Below, piece after piece: positions 48,744 through 57,498 of a DNA stretch of 64,000 nucleotides. The stretch covers positions 23,305 through 87,304 of the forward strand of contig NZ_CALFBQ010000027.1 in assembly GCF_937951745.1 (NCBI RefSeq). The letters are read 5' to 3'. A program made the position numbers and the translations under genes. Numbering within the stretch: the stretch's first letter is position 1; each line of letters begins with the position of its first letter. Origin of the DNA: an uncultured Chloroflexus sp. GTDB taxonomy: Bacteria; Chloroflexota; Chloroflexia; Chloroflexales; Chloroflexaceae. A model generated the notes under the pieces. The model was given only the letters and a program-made list of their open reading frames with translations, searched no databases and had not been told where the DNA came from.

Positions 48744-49982
48744 ATGGCCGACATCATTGAACTCGACATTGACGGCATTGCGCAGGGTGGCGACGGCGTA
48801 GGCCGGTTAGACGAACTCGTTGTTTTTGTCAGTAGCGCCTTGCCGGGGGAGCGGGTACGCGCCCTCATCCGAGAGCGGCATACCCGCTTTCTGCGAGCAA
48901 CCGTCAGTGACGTACTCCGTGCGTCACCTGATCGAGTAGCGCCGTTAGTCAATCCCGGCGATCATGTGCCATGGCAGCACATTGCTTATCCGGCGCAGGT
49001 GCGTTACAAGCAGACAATCATCGCCGAGCAGATCGCCAAATTTCTACCGACCGTTGATCTCCCCGTCCAGCCGGTGATTACCGCACCACACCCGTGGGGA
49101 TACCGCAACAGCGCCCGTCTGCATGCGAATGGCGCCGCGCTCGGTTACCACGCCATCGGCACAAAGACAGTGCTTGATGTGGTTGACGACCCACTGTTGT
49201 TACCAGCCTTGCGCGCGGCACTAGCCGGACTACGTCAACTGCCCTTCGCCGGTCTCATCAACGAGGTACACTTGCGGGCCAGCGCGACGTATGGCTATGC
49301 CGCCGCCCGGCTTGATCCCGCCCCCGACGCCGATCGCAATGCTCTGGTCCGGTTGGCTGCGACGTGGATGGCCGCCACGCCGGTGTTAGCGGGTGTCACG
49401 CTCGGCGACGAACCGCTCATAGGGGCTGATGCCATCTATGATGAATTAGGCGGGGTGGTCTTTCGGCTCAGCCTCAGTAGCTTCTTTCAAGTCAATCACG
49501 CGCAGGCCGAGCGCATGATCGAGGTGGTGCGCGCAGCGTTAGCGCCGCACGGCGGACGCTTGCTTGACGCCTACAGCGGCGTGGGCAGTTTTGCCTTGCC
49601 ATTGGCCGCCGCCTATGACGAAGTGGTGGCGGTGGAAGCGCACCAACCCGCAGTAGCCGATGGTCGCCAGAGCGCCGCCGATAATCAGATGAAAAATGTG
49701 CGATTTATTGCTGGTACTGCCGAACGAGTGGTAGGACGCCTGCCCGGCCCCTTCCATGCCGCGATTCTTGATCCACCGCGACGCGGGTGCCATCCGGCGC
49801 TGATCGAGGCAGTGATTGCCCATGCCCCGGAACGAATCGTCTATATTTCGTGCCACCCCGGACTAATAGGACGCGATCTTGCCCCTTTGTTAGCGGCAGG
49901 CTATCATCTCACGCTGGTGCAGCCAATTGATCTCTTTCCGCAAACCCCGCATGTCGAGACGATCCTTGTGCTTTGTCGATAG
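48744..49982 (+). CDS. RlmD/TrmA-family RNA 5-methyluridine-type methyltransferase
   Basis: A 412-residue class I SAM-dependent RNA methyltransferase. An N-terminal TRAM domain (about 1-60; IELDIDGIAQGGDGVGRL) leads into a RlmD/TrmA catalytic fold with DAYSGVGSFALPLA, AILDPPRRGCHPALIEAV and YISCHPGLIGRDL, whose Cys would be the nucleophile. The four cysteines that hold an iron-sulfur cluster in RlmD are absent: the region GDHVPWQHIAYPAQ has none. It is therefore a cluster-free member. Ribosome binding GGGAAGG lies upstream. Confidence 0.88.
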   Translation: MADIIELDIDGIAQGGDGVGRLDELVVFVSSALPGERVRALIRERHTRFLRATVSDVLRASPDRVAPLVNPGDHVPWQHIAYPAQVRYKQTIIAEQIAKFLPTVDLPVQPVITAPHPWGYRNSARLHANGAALGYHAIGTKTVLDVVDDPLLLPALRAALAGLRQLPFAGLINEVHLRASATYGYAAARLDPAPDADRNALVRLAATWMAATPVLAGVTLGDEPLIGADAIYDELGGVVFRLSLSSFFQVNHAQAERMIEVVRAALAPHGGRLLDAYSGVGSFALPLAAAYDEVVAVEAHQPAVADGRQSAADNQMKNVRFIAGTAERVVGRLPGPFHAAILDPPRRGCHPALIEAVIAHAPERIVYISCHPGLIGRDLAPLLAAGYHLTLVQPIDLFPQTPHVETILVLCR

Positions 49983-50267
49983 ACTCTCTTCGATCGTCAT
50001 ACGTAGATCAAGTTAACCAAACGTTATTAAGACGAAATGATCAACTTATTTTAACCAAAAAAGATCATAAATTCATTTAACGCTCTTGCAAATCACCATT
50101 TAATCTTTAACAAATGTCACGTGTAATATGTTTACAATAGACATTTCATCATAATTTAGAAGACACAAGAGACACCGCACTCATAGCCGGCCAAAAGCGA
50201 ACCATTTGCACCGCATCACCCAATCACGTATCATTGACCATCCACACTCAATCCAAGAAGCAATATG
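49983..50267. other. AT-rich leader of the GTPase operon
   Basis: A distinctly AT-rich 285-nt stretch in a GC-rich genome. No gene was found. It probably carries regulatory sites for the downstream operon; clusters of AAATGATCAA and GATCATAAATTCATT were seen but no clean repeat. Confidence 0.45.
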
Positions 50268-50276
50268 TGTTATACT
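50268..50276 (+). promoter_or_regulatory. Extended -10 promoter before the Ras-like GTPase gene
   Basis: TGTTATACT matches the extended -10 pattern (TG, one base, then TATACT). The -35 region is weak. The start site would fall near 50283. Confidence 0.45.
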
Positions 50277-50322
50277 ATAGCCAAGTTTGATAGGTGGAAG
50301 TATATTTTCAACAAAAAATGCC

Positions 50323-50841
50323 GTGAATCAACTCACTGCTAAAATCTGTTTGCTCGGAGAATTCTCCGTTGGCAAAACGAGCCTCATCCGTCGCTTTGTC
50401 GAAGGCATTTTTGACGAACGATACCTAAGCACGCTTGGCGTTAAGATTAGCCGCCATTCGCTCAAGCTAAACCACATCGATATAAACCTCATCATTTGGG
50501 ATACGACCGGCGGCGAGCGCTTCAACCAGATCGTGCAGAATTACTATCGCGGCGCGGCAGGTGCCTTGCTCGTCTGTGATCTGACTCGGCCTGACACCTT
50601 ACCGGTGCTTAGTGAGTATGCCGAGGCATTTCACCGGGCTAGTCCACACACACCATTGGTCATCGCAGCGAATAAAGCCGACCTCACCGAGCAACGACGA
50701 ATCGCCGATGACGACATTGCCGCTGTGGCGACGAATTTATCAGCCGATTGGCTCTGCACCAGCGCGCGTACCGGCGCTGGCGTGAACGAGGCGTTTCAGG
50801 TACTAGGGCGGCAGATTGTGCAGCAGAAAGGGCGCGTATGA
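50323..50841 (+). CDS. Ras-superfamily small GTPase
   Basis: A 172-residue GTPase of the Ras/Rab-like bacterial group. All guanine-nucleotide motifs are visible: G1 GEFSVGKTSL (about 12-21), a switch I Thr in YLSTLGVK, G3 WDTTGGERF (the usual DTAGQE altered at three positions), G4 NKADL and G5 TSAR. Altered G3 residues could mean slow intrinsic hydrolysis and a need for an activating partner. The start is uncertain: the GTG at 50323 lies next to the fold, while a TTG at 50287 just after the promoter would make a near-leaderless message. The stop overlaps the next start (ATGA). First gene of a four-gene operon. Confidence 0.9.
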   Translation: MNQLTAKICLLGEFSVGKTSLIRRFVEGIFDERYLSTLGVKISRHSLKLNHIDINLIIWDTTGGERFNQIVQNYYRGAAGALLVCDLTRPDTLPVLSEYAEAFHRASPHTPLVIAANKADLTEQRRIADDDIAAVATNLSADWLCTSARTGAGVNEAFQVLGRQIVQQKGRV

Positions 50842-51542
50842 CAAACGATGTATCGGGAATTAGCAACTCGGAGGAAGCCGAAGAGCTTGAACGGGTACGC
50901 CAAATTATTCTCGGAACTAGCACGCGCCAACCACGACAGGCGGAAGTTGATCGCCTGCGCGACATCATCTTTGGCCCGCAGATGGAAGAGTATGCGCGTG
51001 CATTCAGTGACATCCGCCGCCAGATTGAACATCTTAATGACGATGTCCGCCAACTGCAAGACCGGCTCGGCGAGGTTGAAAAAGCGATGCTGCGCCGGTT
51101 TGATGCGCTTGATGTCGAGACACGCCGGCTGAATGACGAGCTGCGGCGTGAGATTGAGCGGGCCCGGGCGCGTGAGTCAATCTTGCAGCAGGTTTCGGCG
51201 CAAGTGCGCCAGCACGAAGCAGCGCTCAACGGCTTGGGCGACGGCGTGAGCGAACTACGGCGGGTACAGAATCATCACGATCTTGAGATCCGCACGAACC
51301 GCGCTGGTCTCGCCGAGACGCGCGATCTGCTCGAACAGCGTGCCCAAGCGTTACGCCGCGAGCTACGCAGCGCCGAAGATGCGTTGCGCACTGAGTTGCG
51401 CCGAATCGCTGACCGGCTCGATAATCAGAAGACTGACCGTAAGGCACTAGCCAGTATGCTGATCGAAATAGCGACTCGGCTAGAAACCGGGAGCACCGTG
51501 GCCGGTTTGTTGGATGGTCTCACCTCGGCAAAGGATGAATGA
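50838..51542 (+). CDS. Coiled-coil protein of the GTPase operon
   Basis: A 234-residue, highly charged, almost fully helical protein with long heptad stretches (IRRQIEHLNDDVRQLQDRLGEVEKAM; LRRELRSAEDALRTELRRIADRL). No membrane segment or enzyme motif is present. The N-terminal LERVRQIILG and VDRLRDIIFG look like a short repeat, related to the LRRVLLKPE opening of the next protein. It overlaps the GTPase stop by 4 nt and ends 9 nt before the next gene, so it most likely links the GTPase to the membrane protein. Function inferred only from position. Confidence 0.82.
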   Translation: MTNDVSGISNSEEAEELERVRQIILGTSTRQPRQAEVDRLRDIIFGPQMEEYARAFSDIRRQIEHLNDDVRQLQDRLGEVEKAMLRRFDALDVETRRLNDELRREIERARARESILQQVSAQVRQHEAALNGLGDGVSELRRVQNHHDLEIRTNRAGLAETRDLLEQRAQALRRELRSAEDALRTELRRIADRLDNQKTDRKALASMLIEIATRLETGSTVAGLLDGLTSAKDE

Positions 51543-51551
51543 TAGGCACGT

Positions 51552-52928
51552 ATGGCGAGCGAACCGCAGACCAGCCGCGAGATCGAAGAGCTGCGGCGTG
51601 TGTTGCTGAAACCGGAGGCGCTGGTCGATAAGATCAGCCCGGTGATCGCAGATATCTTAGCTGAGCATATTCAAACCTCACGCGAGGATATTGCCCGTGC
51701 AATTGCGCCAGCAATCGGCGAGGCTATCCGACAACAGGTGTACAAAGCCCGCGAAGATATCATTGACGCCCTCTATCCGGTCATCGGGGCAATGATCGCA
51801 CGCGCAGCGACAGAAGCGATCCGCGATCTTGCTGCTCAGATCGACACTCGCATTCGGACTGGCCCAATGCTCATGCTCGATCCCGGCTATTGGCGTGCGC
51901 GTGCGCAAGGTGTGTCGGCGGGTGAATATGCACTACGCAGTCAATTACCCTTTTCGGTACAAGAAGTTTTTCTGATCCAGCGTGACTCTGGGTTACTCAT
52001 TTGCCACGTCGCAGCCTCCGGCACTCCCGCAACTGACCGCGATTTGGTAAGTGGGATGCTGACGGCGATTCGCGATTTTGCCCGTGATGCCCTCGGCGAT
52101 AGCGATGAACTCGGCGCGATTAGCTACGAGGCGCGCCAGATTGTCATTGCCAGCGGCAGCGCTGCGTATCTAGCCGCAGTCATCACCGGTATCGAGCCGC
52201 GTGGCTTTCGTGAACAGTTGCGCCAAACATTGGTCGCTATTCATGAAGGCCGCTACGACCGACTCCGTGCTTTTGCCGGCGATGATGATGCGTTGGTAAC
52301 AGAAGCTGAAGCGATCATTCGTCAACAGATTCCGCTGGCGACGACCCAGTCAGCGCGCACGAAACAGACTCCTTCGTTCTTGCAGCGCACAATCATCGCT
52401 CTGTTGCTCTTGATTGCACTGTCACCGATCTTCTTCTGCGGCTGGTGGGTGATGAGCGTGGAAGCGCGAATGGCAGCCTTGTTTGCGCCAACGGCAACAC
52501 CGACAGCAACTCCGATGCCGACGGCAACCCCAACGGCTACCCCGACACCGACAGCAACCCCAACGGCAACCCCGACACCGACAGCAACCCCAACGGCTAC
52601 CCCGACGCCAACGGCTACCCCAACCGCCACGCCAACGCCAACCATCACGCCGACGCCGACGGCTACGCCTATTCCATACGATGGCGTAATGACTGGGAAT
52701 GTCTATCTCTACAGCTTCCCCGATGAAGCTAGCGAGCGCAGCCCGATCGTTGCACCGCGCAATGCGCCGGTCGTGGTCTTGGCTCAATACGGTGATTGGT
52801 ACCAAGTTCGGGTTGACGTGCTGATCGATCAGCGTCCCATTCAATTAATCGGTTGGGTACCATCACGGTGGGTAGGTTTGGTGCGTCCGATCCCGCCAGC
52901 ACTCGTAACCCCATTCCCACGACCTTAA
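51552..52928 (+). CDS. Roadblock-like/transmembrane/SH3b protein
   Basis: A 458-residue protein. The N-terminal part has amphipathic repeats (VDKISPVIADILAEHI, REDIIDALYPVIGAMI). A roadblock/longin-like domain follows (about 130-240; VFLIQRDSGLLICHVAA, DRDLVSGMLTAIRDFARDAL), the fold of MglB-type GTPase regulators. One membrane helix (about 279-300) leads into a Thr-Pro repeat stalk and a C-terminal SH3b domain (about 375-445). The cytoplasmic side would meet the GTPase and the outer SH3b would touch the cell wall. Its third-gene position in the operon supports this. The roadblock call rests on pattern, not search. Confidence 0.78.
   Translation: MASEPQTSREIEELRRVLLKPEALVDKISPVIADILAEHIQTSREDIARAIAPAIGEAIRQQVYKAREDIIDALYPVIGAMIARAATEAIRDLAAQIDTRIRTGPMLMLDPGYWRARAQGVSAGEYALRSQLPFSVQEVFLIQRDSGLLICHVAASGTPATDRDLVSGMLTAIRDFARDALGDSDELGAISYEARQIVIASGSAAYLAAVITGIEPRGFREQLRQTLVAIHEGRYDRLRAFAGDDDALVTEAEAIIRQQIPLATTQSARTKQTPSFLQRTIIALLLLIALSPIFFCGWWVMSVEARMAALFAPTATPTATPMPTATPTATPTPTATPTATPTPTATPTATPTPTATPTATPTPTITPTPTATPIPYDGVMTGNVYLYSFPDEASERSPIVAPRNAPVVVLAQYGDWYQVRVDVLIDQRPIQLIGWVPSRWVGLVRPIPPALVTPFPRP
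52488..52672 (+). repeat. Tandem 36-nt repeat encoding the Thr-Pro stalk
   Basis: Imperfect tandem units of about 36 nt with many ACGGCAACCCC / ACGGCTACCCC blocks encode TATPTATPTP repeats. Copy number could vary between strains and change the stalk length. Confidence 0.75.
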
Positions 52929-52945
52929 GAGGAGTATGCTGTGCT

Positions 52946-54571
52946 ATGCATATGACGGTTGAACAACAGGTGCTCATCGAGACCGGCAGCGCCTACCTGA
53001 TCGTTGATCCTGATCTACGTATCCAGAGCGCCGGAGGGTTACTGGAACTGGTTGGCGGCGAACCACCGATCGGCGTTCACCTGATCGAGCTGTTGCCAGA
53101 ATTGTTCGGCAACGAGCAGGCGTTGGCCGAGATTCTCAGCGGAGATCGCGACCGGCTGAGCCTACCGTTGATCAACCGTCAACTGCCCGATGGTTCGGTG
53201 CTCTATCTCGATCTGTTGACCGTGCCGCACGTTGATGATCGCGGCAACCTTATCGGTCTGATTCAAATCATTACCGATACGACGCACCGCAGCCTTTCCG
53301 AGCAACTCCTTGCCCAGCGCCGCAACGAATTGCAATTGCTCAAAGATCGCATCCAGCGCCAGAATGTCGAGCTGGCCCGCATCAACGCCGGCTTGCTGCG
53401 CGTCACCAAGCTGAAAGACGAATTTCTGGCCAGTATGAGCCACGAGGTACGCACGCCATTGACCGCCATTCTTGGCTTAGTGGATGTGCTGCGTGCGCAA
53501 TTGGTTGGCCCGCTCAGCGAAGAACAATTGAACGCGATCAATGGCATTAAGCAGGGCGGCCAGCATCTGCTGTCGTTGATTAACGATTATCTCGATATTG
53601 CCAAAATCGAAGCCGGACGGCTCGAATTGGATATTGGCCCCGTCTCGGTGCAAGATATCTGCTATTCGCTGCGCCCGATGGTGGCAGATATGGCCCGGCG
53701 GGCCAACCTCGAACTGATCTATGATCTGGACCCCTCGGTGCAAGTGATCTTGGCCGATGCGCGCCGCTTACGCCAAATTTTGATCAATCTGCTTTCAAAT
53801 GCAATTAAGTTTACCCCCGCTGGCGGTAAAGTCGGCCTTGAGGTGCGCGGCGAGCCTGAACGCGGTGCGGTACGGTTCACGGTTTGGGATACCGGGATTG
53901 GCATTACCGCTGAAGATGCCACCCGCCTGTTTGAGCCGTTCCAACAGATCGAGAGTGAGCGACAGAAAGAGGTAACCGGCAGCGGTCTTGGTTTGGCGCT
54001 GGTCTCGAAGCTAACCCGCTTGCATGGTGGGAGTGTGAGTCTTGAGAGTGAAGTGGGCGTCGGTAGTCGCTTCCATATCTCGCTGCCGTGGGAACCGGAT
54101 GAACAGCAACGCTTACTCGACTGGTTCGCCGACGAGCGACAGAAGGAACACGACGCGGATATGCCGGCCGATCTGCCACGCGCGTCACCACTTGCTGGCG
54201 ACCGACCACTGCTGATGGTTGAAGACGATGTCGCCACCGCTACGCTCTTTGCTCAGTACTTGACGCGCTGCGGCTACCGAGTGGTGCATGTCGAGTCGGG
54301 CGAAGAGGCGCTTGCCTATGTGCAGGGTGAAATGCCTTGTTTAGTTTTGCTTGATGTCCGTATGCGCACAATGGATGGGATTGAAGTAATGCAACATTTG
54401 CGTAGCGATGTAATGACCCGTCATTTACCGATTCTGGTGTTGACGGCGTTGGCAATGCCGGGTGACCGCGAGCGTTGTCTGGCCGCCGGCGCTGATGATT
54501 ATCTGGCGAAACCGGTGCGGCTCCGCCAACTAGCCGAGCGGATTGAGGCGCTGCTTGAACAGAAGGGGTAA
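52946..54571 (+). CDS. Hybrid histidine kinase with PAS-like sensor and receiver
   Basis: A 541-residue soluble hybrid kinase. The PAS-like input (about 1-125; AYLIVDPDLRIQSAGG) is followed by a coiled coil, HisKA with SMSHEVRTPLTAILG (phospho-His), and a HATPase with NAIKFTPAGGKVGLEV and DTGIGITAEDA. The C-terminal receiver (about 415-535) has MVEDDVATATL and LVLLDVRMRTMDG with the phospho-acceptor Asp, and YLAKPVR. No membrane segment is present, so it acts in the cytoplasm. It begins 17 nt after the previous gene. ATG 52946 is chosen; AGGAG lies 11 nt upstream. Confidence 0.92.
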   Translation: MHMTVEQQVLIETGSAYLIVDPDLRIQSAGGLLELVGGEPPIGVHLIELLPELFGNEQALAEILSGDRDRLSLPLINRQLPDGSVLYLDLLTVPHVDDRGNLIGLIQIITDTTHRSLSEQLLAQRRNELQLLKDRIQRQNVELARINAGLLRVTKLKDEFLASMSHEVRTPLTAILGLVDVLRAQLVGPLSEEQLNAINGIKQGGQHLLSLINDYLDIAKIEAGRLELDIGPVSVQDICYSLRPMVADMARRANLELIYDLDPSVQVILADARRLRQILINLLSNAIKFTPAGGKVGLEVRGEPERGAVRFTVWDTGIGITAEDATRLFEPFQQIESERQKEVTGSGLGLALVSKLTRLHGGSVSLESEVGVGSRFHISLPWEPDEQQRLLDWFADERQKEHDADMPADLPRASPLAGDRPLLMVEDDVATATLFAQYLTRCGYRVVHVESGEEALAYVQGEMPCLVLLDVRMRTMDGIEVMQHLRSDVMTRHLPILVLTALAMPGDRERCLAAGADDYLAKPVRLRQLAERIEALLEQKG

Positions 54572-54660
54572 GCCCTGTCTCGCTCGCTAGCGCGGGAGAT
54601 GGGGAGAAGGGGGGTAGAAAGTAGAAAGAATACTTCCTCCCACCTCTGCATTCTCAAATC

Positions 54661-54696
54661 CCTTTACGTCTTTGCGCCCTTTGCGTCTTTGCGTTA
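54661..54696. repeat. CTTTGCG heptad repeats
   Basis: About five imperfect heptads (TTTACGTC, TTTGCGCCC, TTTGCGTC, TTTGCG) directly before the Crp-like gene. Related repeats lie at 36049-36112. Confidence 0.6.
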
Positions 54697-54702
54697 ACCA
54701 GT

Positions 54703-55386
54703 ATGCTCCAACCGCACGAACTGCGTCTAGCCAGCGAGATATTACCCTTCTTGCGCGATCCAACCACGCCAATTGCGCGTGATTTTATCGCGCAGGCAAG
54801 CCTCGTGCGCCTGCCGGCAGGCGCAACCATCTTCGCTGAAGGCGATGAATGCAGTGCCTTCGCCGTGCTGGCCGACGGACAAGTCCGCGTCTTTAAAATT
54901 GGCGAAACGGGGCGTGAAATCACGCTCTACCGCTTTGGCCGTGGTGAGAGCTGCATCCTTACCACAAGTTGTGTGCTCAGCCAGCGCAACTTTCCGGCAA
55001 TTGCCACCGTTGAGCGAGATGCAACCGCCTTTATTATTGATCAGGCAACCTTTCGTAACTGGATCGATCGCTACAGCCCGTGGCGCGACTACGTGTTTCA
55101 ACTCCTCTCGTACCGACTGGCAACGGTCATGGCGATTGTCGATGAGATCGCCTTTCGCCGCGTCGATGTACGACTCGCCGAGTTCTTGCTTAAGCACGCC
55201 CAAGGTGACCCACCAACCATTAGCGCCACCCATCAGCAGATCGCTACCGAGTTGGGTACCTCACGCGAAGTGGTGAGCCGAATTTTGGCCGACTTCAACG
55301 ATAATGGCTTGATTAGGAGCAGTCGTGGCCAGATCATCGTGCGCGATAGCGAGGGCCTACGCCGCTATCGAGGCGTTGCACTGTGA
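54703..55386 (+). CDS. Crp/Fnr family transcription regulator
   Basis: A 227-residue regulator. The cyclic-nucleotide-binding-like domain (about 20-135) has VRLPAGATIFAEGDECSAFAVLADGQVRVF and the C-terminal winged helix carries SATHQQIATELGTSREVVSRIL. It has cysteines (for example ESCILTTSCV) but not a clear FNR cluster arrangement. It lies 131 nt downstream of the hybrid kinase on the same strand and may be its regulatory partner or unlinked. Heptad repeats sit just upstream. Confidence 0.9.
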   Translation: MLQPHELRLASEILPFLRDPTTPIARDFIAQASLVRLPAGATIFAEGDECSAFAVLADGQVRVFKIGETGREITLYRFGRGESCILTTSCVLSQRNFPAIATVERDATAFIIDQATFRNWIDRYSPWRDYVFQLLSYRLATVMAIVDEIAFRRVDVRLAEFLLKHAQGDPPTISATHQQIATELGTSREVVSRILADFNDNGLIRSSRGQIIVRDSEGLRRYRGVAL

Positions 55387-55649
55387 TAGGGCTGCTGGTA
55401 GTAAAGCTCGTGGCACATAAACGTGCACGTTGCCAAGAGTACGGCTGCAATATGTTCACACGGAGGTGATTGGTAAAACGTGCTAGAGCATCACGCCCAG
55501 CGAATGATTAATAGATAACGTGATCATGGCTCATCTCCAACGAAAACTTTATCGATTTTAACGTAATACTCGCCATCTATCCGGCAATACCGTTGAAACC
55601 GTAATCCAACTGGCGACATCGCATGGTTCACCAATGAAAGAAGTAGCGA

Positions 55650-56099
55650 ATGCGACGACCGGCCATCATCACCTTTCTGATTATGGCTGCCGTCTTCTTC
55701 GGCGGCGCACTCGGCGGCTTTGCCCTGACGACCATCCTCATACCTGAACCACACGTGCTGAGGTGGTTTAGTCTCGGCGCTTTGCCAATCGCCTTCATCG
55801 CGGGTTCCTTTCTCTGGCTGAGCATCGCCTTTGGTCGCGGTCTTGTTCACATCCTTAAGCGGCGCAAACGCCCCACCTTTGCCGGTGATCGCGCCATCCC
55901 GCCGGGCACGACCGCCTTTATCGTCACCTCCACCGGCATCATGACGCTGTTTGGGTCGTTGGTGGCCATTACCCCGAACCGGCTCGGATTCTTGCCTACC
56001 TTCACGCTGTTCACCGTGGTAGGCGTCGGATACGGCCTGCTCTGCCGCGTCTTGGCCCGCAACGGGTACTTGCCAGTGTACGATTTGGAAGGGGAGTAA
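55650..56099 (+). CDS. Small membrane protein, function unknown
   Basis: A 149-residue protein with four predicted membrane helices (about 5-30, 40-62, 88-107, 114-132) and a basic cytoplasmic loop (HILKRRKRPTF) after the second. No family was recognised. An antisense frame of 216 residues covers it, but its Gly/Glu/Gln-rich composition is typical of the complement of a membrane-protein gene. Ribosome binding site is weak (AAGTAG). Confidence 0.7.
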   Translation: MRRPAIITFLIMAAVFFGGALGGFALTTILIPEPHVLRWFSLGALPIAFIAGSFLWLSIAFGRGLVHILKRRKRPTFAGDRAIPPGTTAFIVTSTGIMTLFGSLVAITPNRLGFLPTFTLFTVVGVGYGLLCRVLARNGYLPVYDLEGE

Positions 56100-56167
56100 T
56101 GGGGAAGAGGGAGGCGCGCAAAGAGGTGAAGAATAAGTAGCCATTGTAATGAGTGTCCATGTACTTC

Positions 56168-56197
56168 TTGACAAGGATTTTCTGGGTAGACTAGAAT
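56168..56197 (+). promoter_or_regulatory. Promoter before the HARE-Mrr gene
   Basis: TTGACA at 56168-56173, an 18-nt spacer and TAGAAT at 56192-56197. It leaves a leader of about 120 nt before the start at 56326. Confidence 0.5.
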
Positions 56198-56325
56198 ATG
56201 CTCAATTGCGCTTTACCAATCAATGGAATGAGCGGTTTACCCATCCGAGCACATCGCAATCGATCGAACATGGACATGTTCCAAATCATTGTGAGTGAAT
56301 TCACACGAACACATCGCACACAACC

Positions 56326-57390
56326 ATGGACTTCCTCGACGCTGCGTATCACATCTTACAATCAGCCGGTGAGCCGCTGCACTACAGTGAAATAACCCGG
56401 CGTGCCCTCGATCTTGGTATCCTCAAAACAAATGGACAGACGCCAGAAGCAACAATGGGGTCGCGGCTCTACGTTGATACGAAGTCGCCCGATTCACGTT
56501 TTCAGAGAGTTGGTCGTGGCACGTTTGCTTTAGCCGCACCCGTTCAACATCCGGTTGTCCGTCAGATTGATGAACTAAATCAAACGGTGCGCGACCAATT
56601 GCACCAACGCTTACAAACGATGCCGCCCGATCGCTTCGAGGCACTGATTGGCGAGTTGCTCATTGCCTTGGGATTTGCCGAAGATACTATCAACGTCACG
56701 CGTTACCAAAAAGATGGTGGGATCGATGTGCGTGGCGTGCTCAAGGCCGGCGCTATTGCTGAAGTCAAAGTGGCGGTGCAGGTCAAGCGGTGGAAGCACA
56801 ATGTACAGGCACCTACCGTGCAGGCATTGCGCGGTGCGTTGGCGGTCGGTGAGCAAGGTGTTATCATCACCACCAGCGATTTCACGGCTGACGCAAAACG
56901 TGAAGCCCAAGCGCCAGCTAGAACGCGAATTAGCCTAGTGAATGGCGAGCAGTTGATCGATTTATTGATCCAGCACCAGCTCGGAGTGAAAACTGAGACG
57001 TACACAACGTTGTCGCTTGATGAGGAATGGTGGGATGCGATTGCAAATCTTAACAGTCAACCATTGTCACCGTTGCCTAACAGTCAACCCTCGTCACCTT
57101 CGCCCCAATCACTACCATTCAGACAGCCACGCGGCAGTGTCGCCAGCAAGTTAATCGAAGCGGCTGAGCGTGCTATCCGCGAGGGCCGCATTGACACCCA
57201 AACGAAGATTGCCACTGGACACACCCGCTATCTCGTCAACCACGAGCCACGCCACAAAAATGGCCGTGATTTCTTTGCTCCAGTCCGGTTGTCCAATGGC
57301 CTCTACCTCGAAACGCATACCAGTAACAAGCAGGCTGATGATCAAGTTCGGTTGCTGAACACATGGTCTGCTAATCGGAATAGATGGTAA
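56326..57390 (+). CDS. HARE-HTH plus Mrr-type restriction endonuclease
   Basis: A 354-residue protein. The N-terminal winged helix of the HARE-HTH type (about 1-70; DAAYHILQSAGEPLHYSEITRRAL, SRLYVD) is followed by an Mrr nuclease domain (about 100-225; DRFEALIGELLIALGF, GGIDVRGV with the Asp, VQVKRW with the Gln and Lys) and a C-terminal region of unknown fold after a Ser/Pro linker. Mrr proteins often cleave methylated or modified DNA, and HARE domains have been proposed to sense modified DNA. It is complete and has its own promoter. Confidence 0.87.
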   Translation: MDFLDAAYHILQSAGEPLHYSEITRRALDLGILKTNGQTPEATMGSRLYVDTKSPDSRFQRVGRGTFALAAPVQHPVVRQIDELNQTVRDQLHQRLQTMPPDRFEALIGELLIALGFAEDTINVTRYQKDGGIDVRGVLKAGAIAEVKVAVQVKRWKHNVQAPTVQALRGALAVGEQGVIITTSDFTADAKREAQAPARTRISLVNGEQLIDLLIQHQLGVKTETYTTLSLDEEWWDAIANLNSQPLSPLPNSQPSSPSPQSLPFRQPRGSVASKLIEAAERAIREGRIDTQTKIATGHTRYLVNHEPRHKNGRDFFAPVRLSNGLYLETHTSNKQADDQVRLLNTWSANRNRW

Positions 57391-57498
57391 CGTCGGTGGA
57401 TAGAGCTACCATCGACGAGAGTCACTGTGATGTTGGCAGCAGTCATAGTTGAAGTGCGATGTCTGCTGTTGTGCCAACCACAGAGGGGATCGTAACCC

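Noticed and set aside
55524..56174. Minus-strand ORF of 216 codons
   Set aside because: Gly/Glu/Gln-rich complement of the four-helix membrane protein on the plus strand, which has the better coding pattern.
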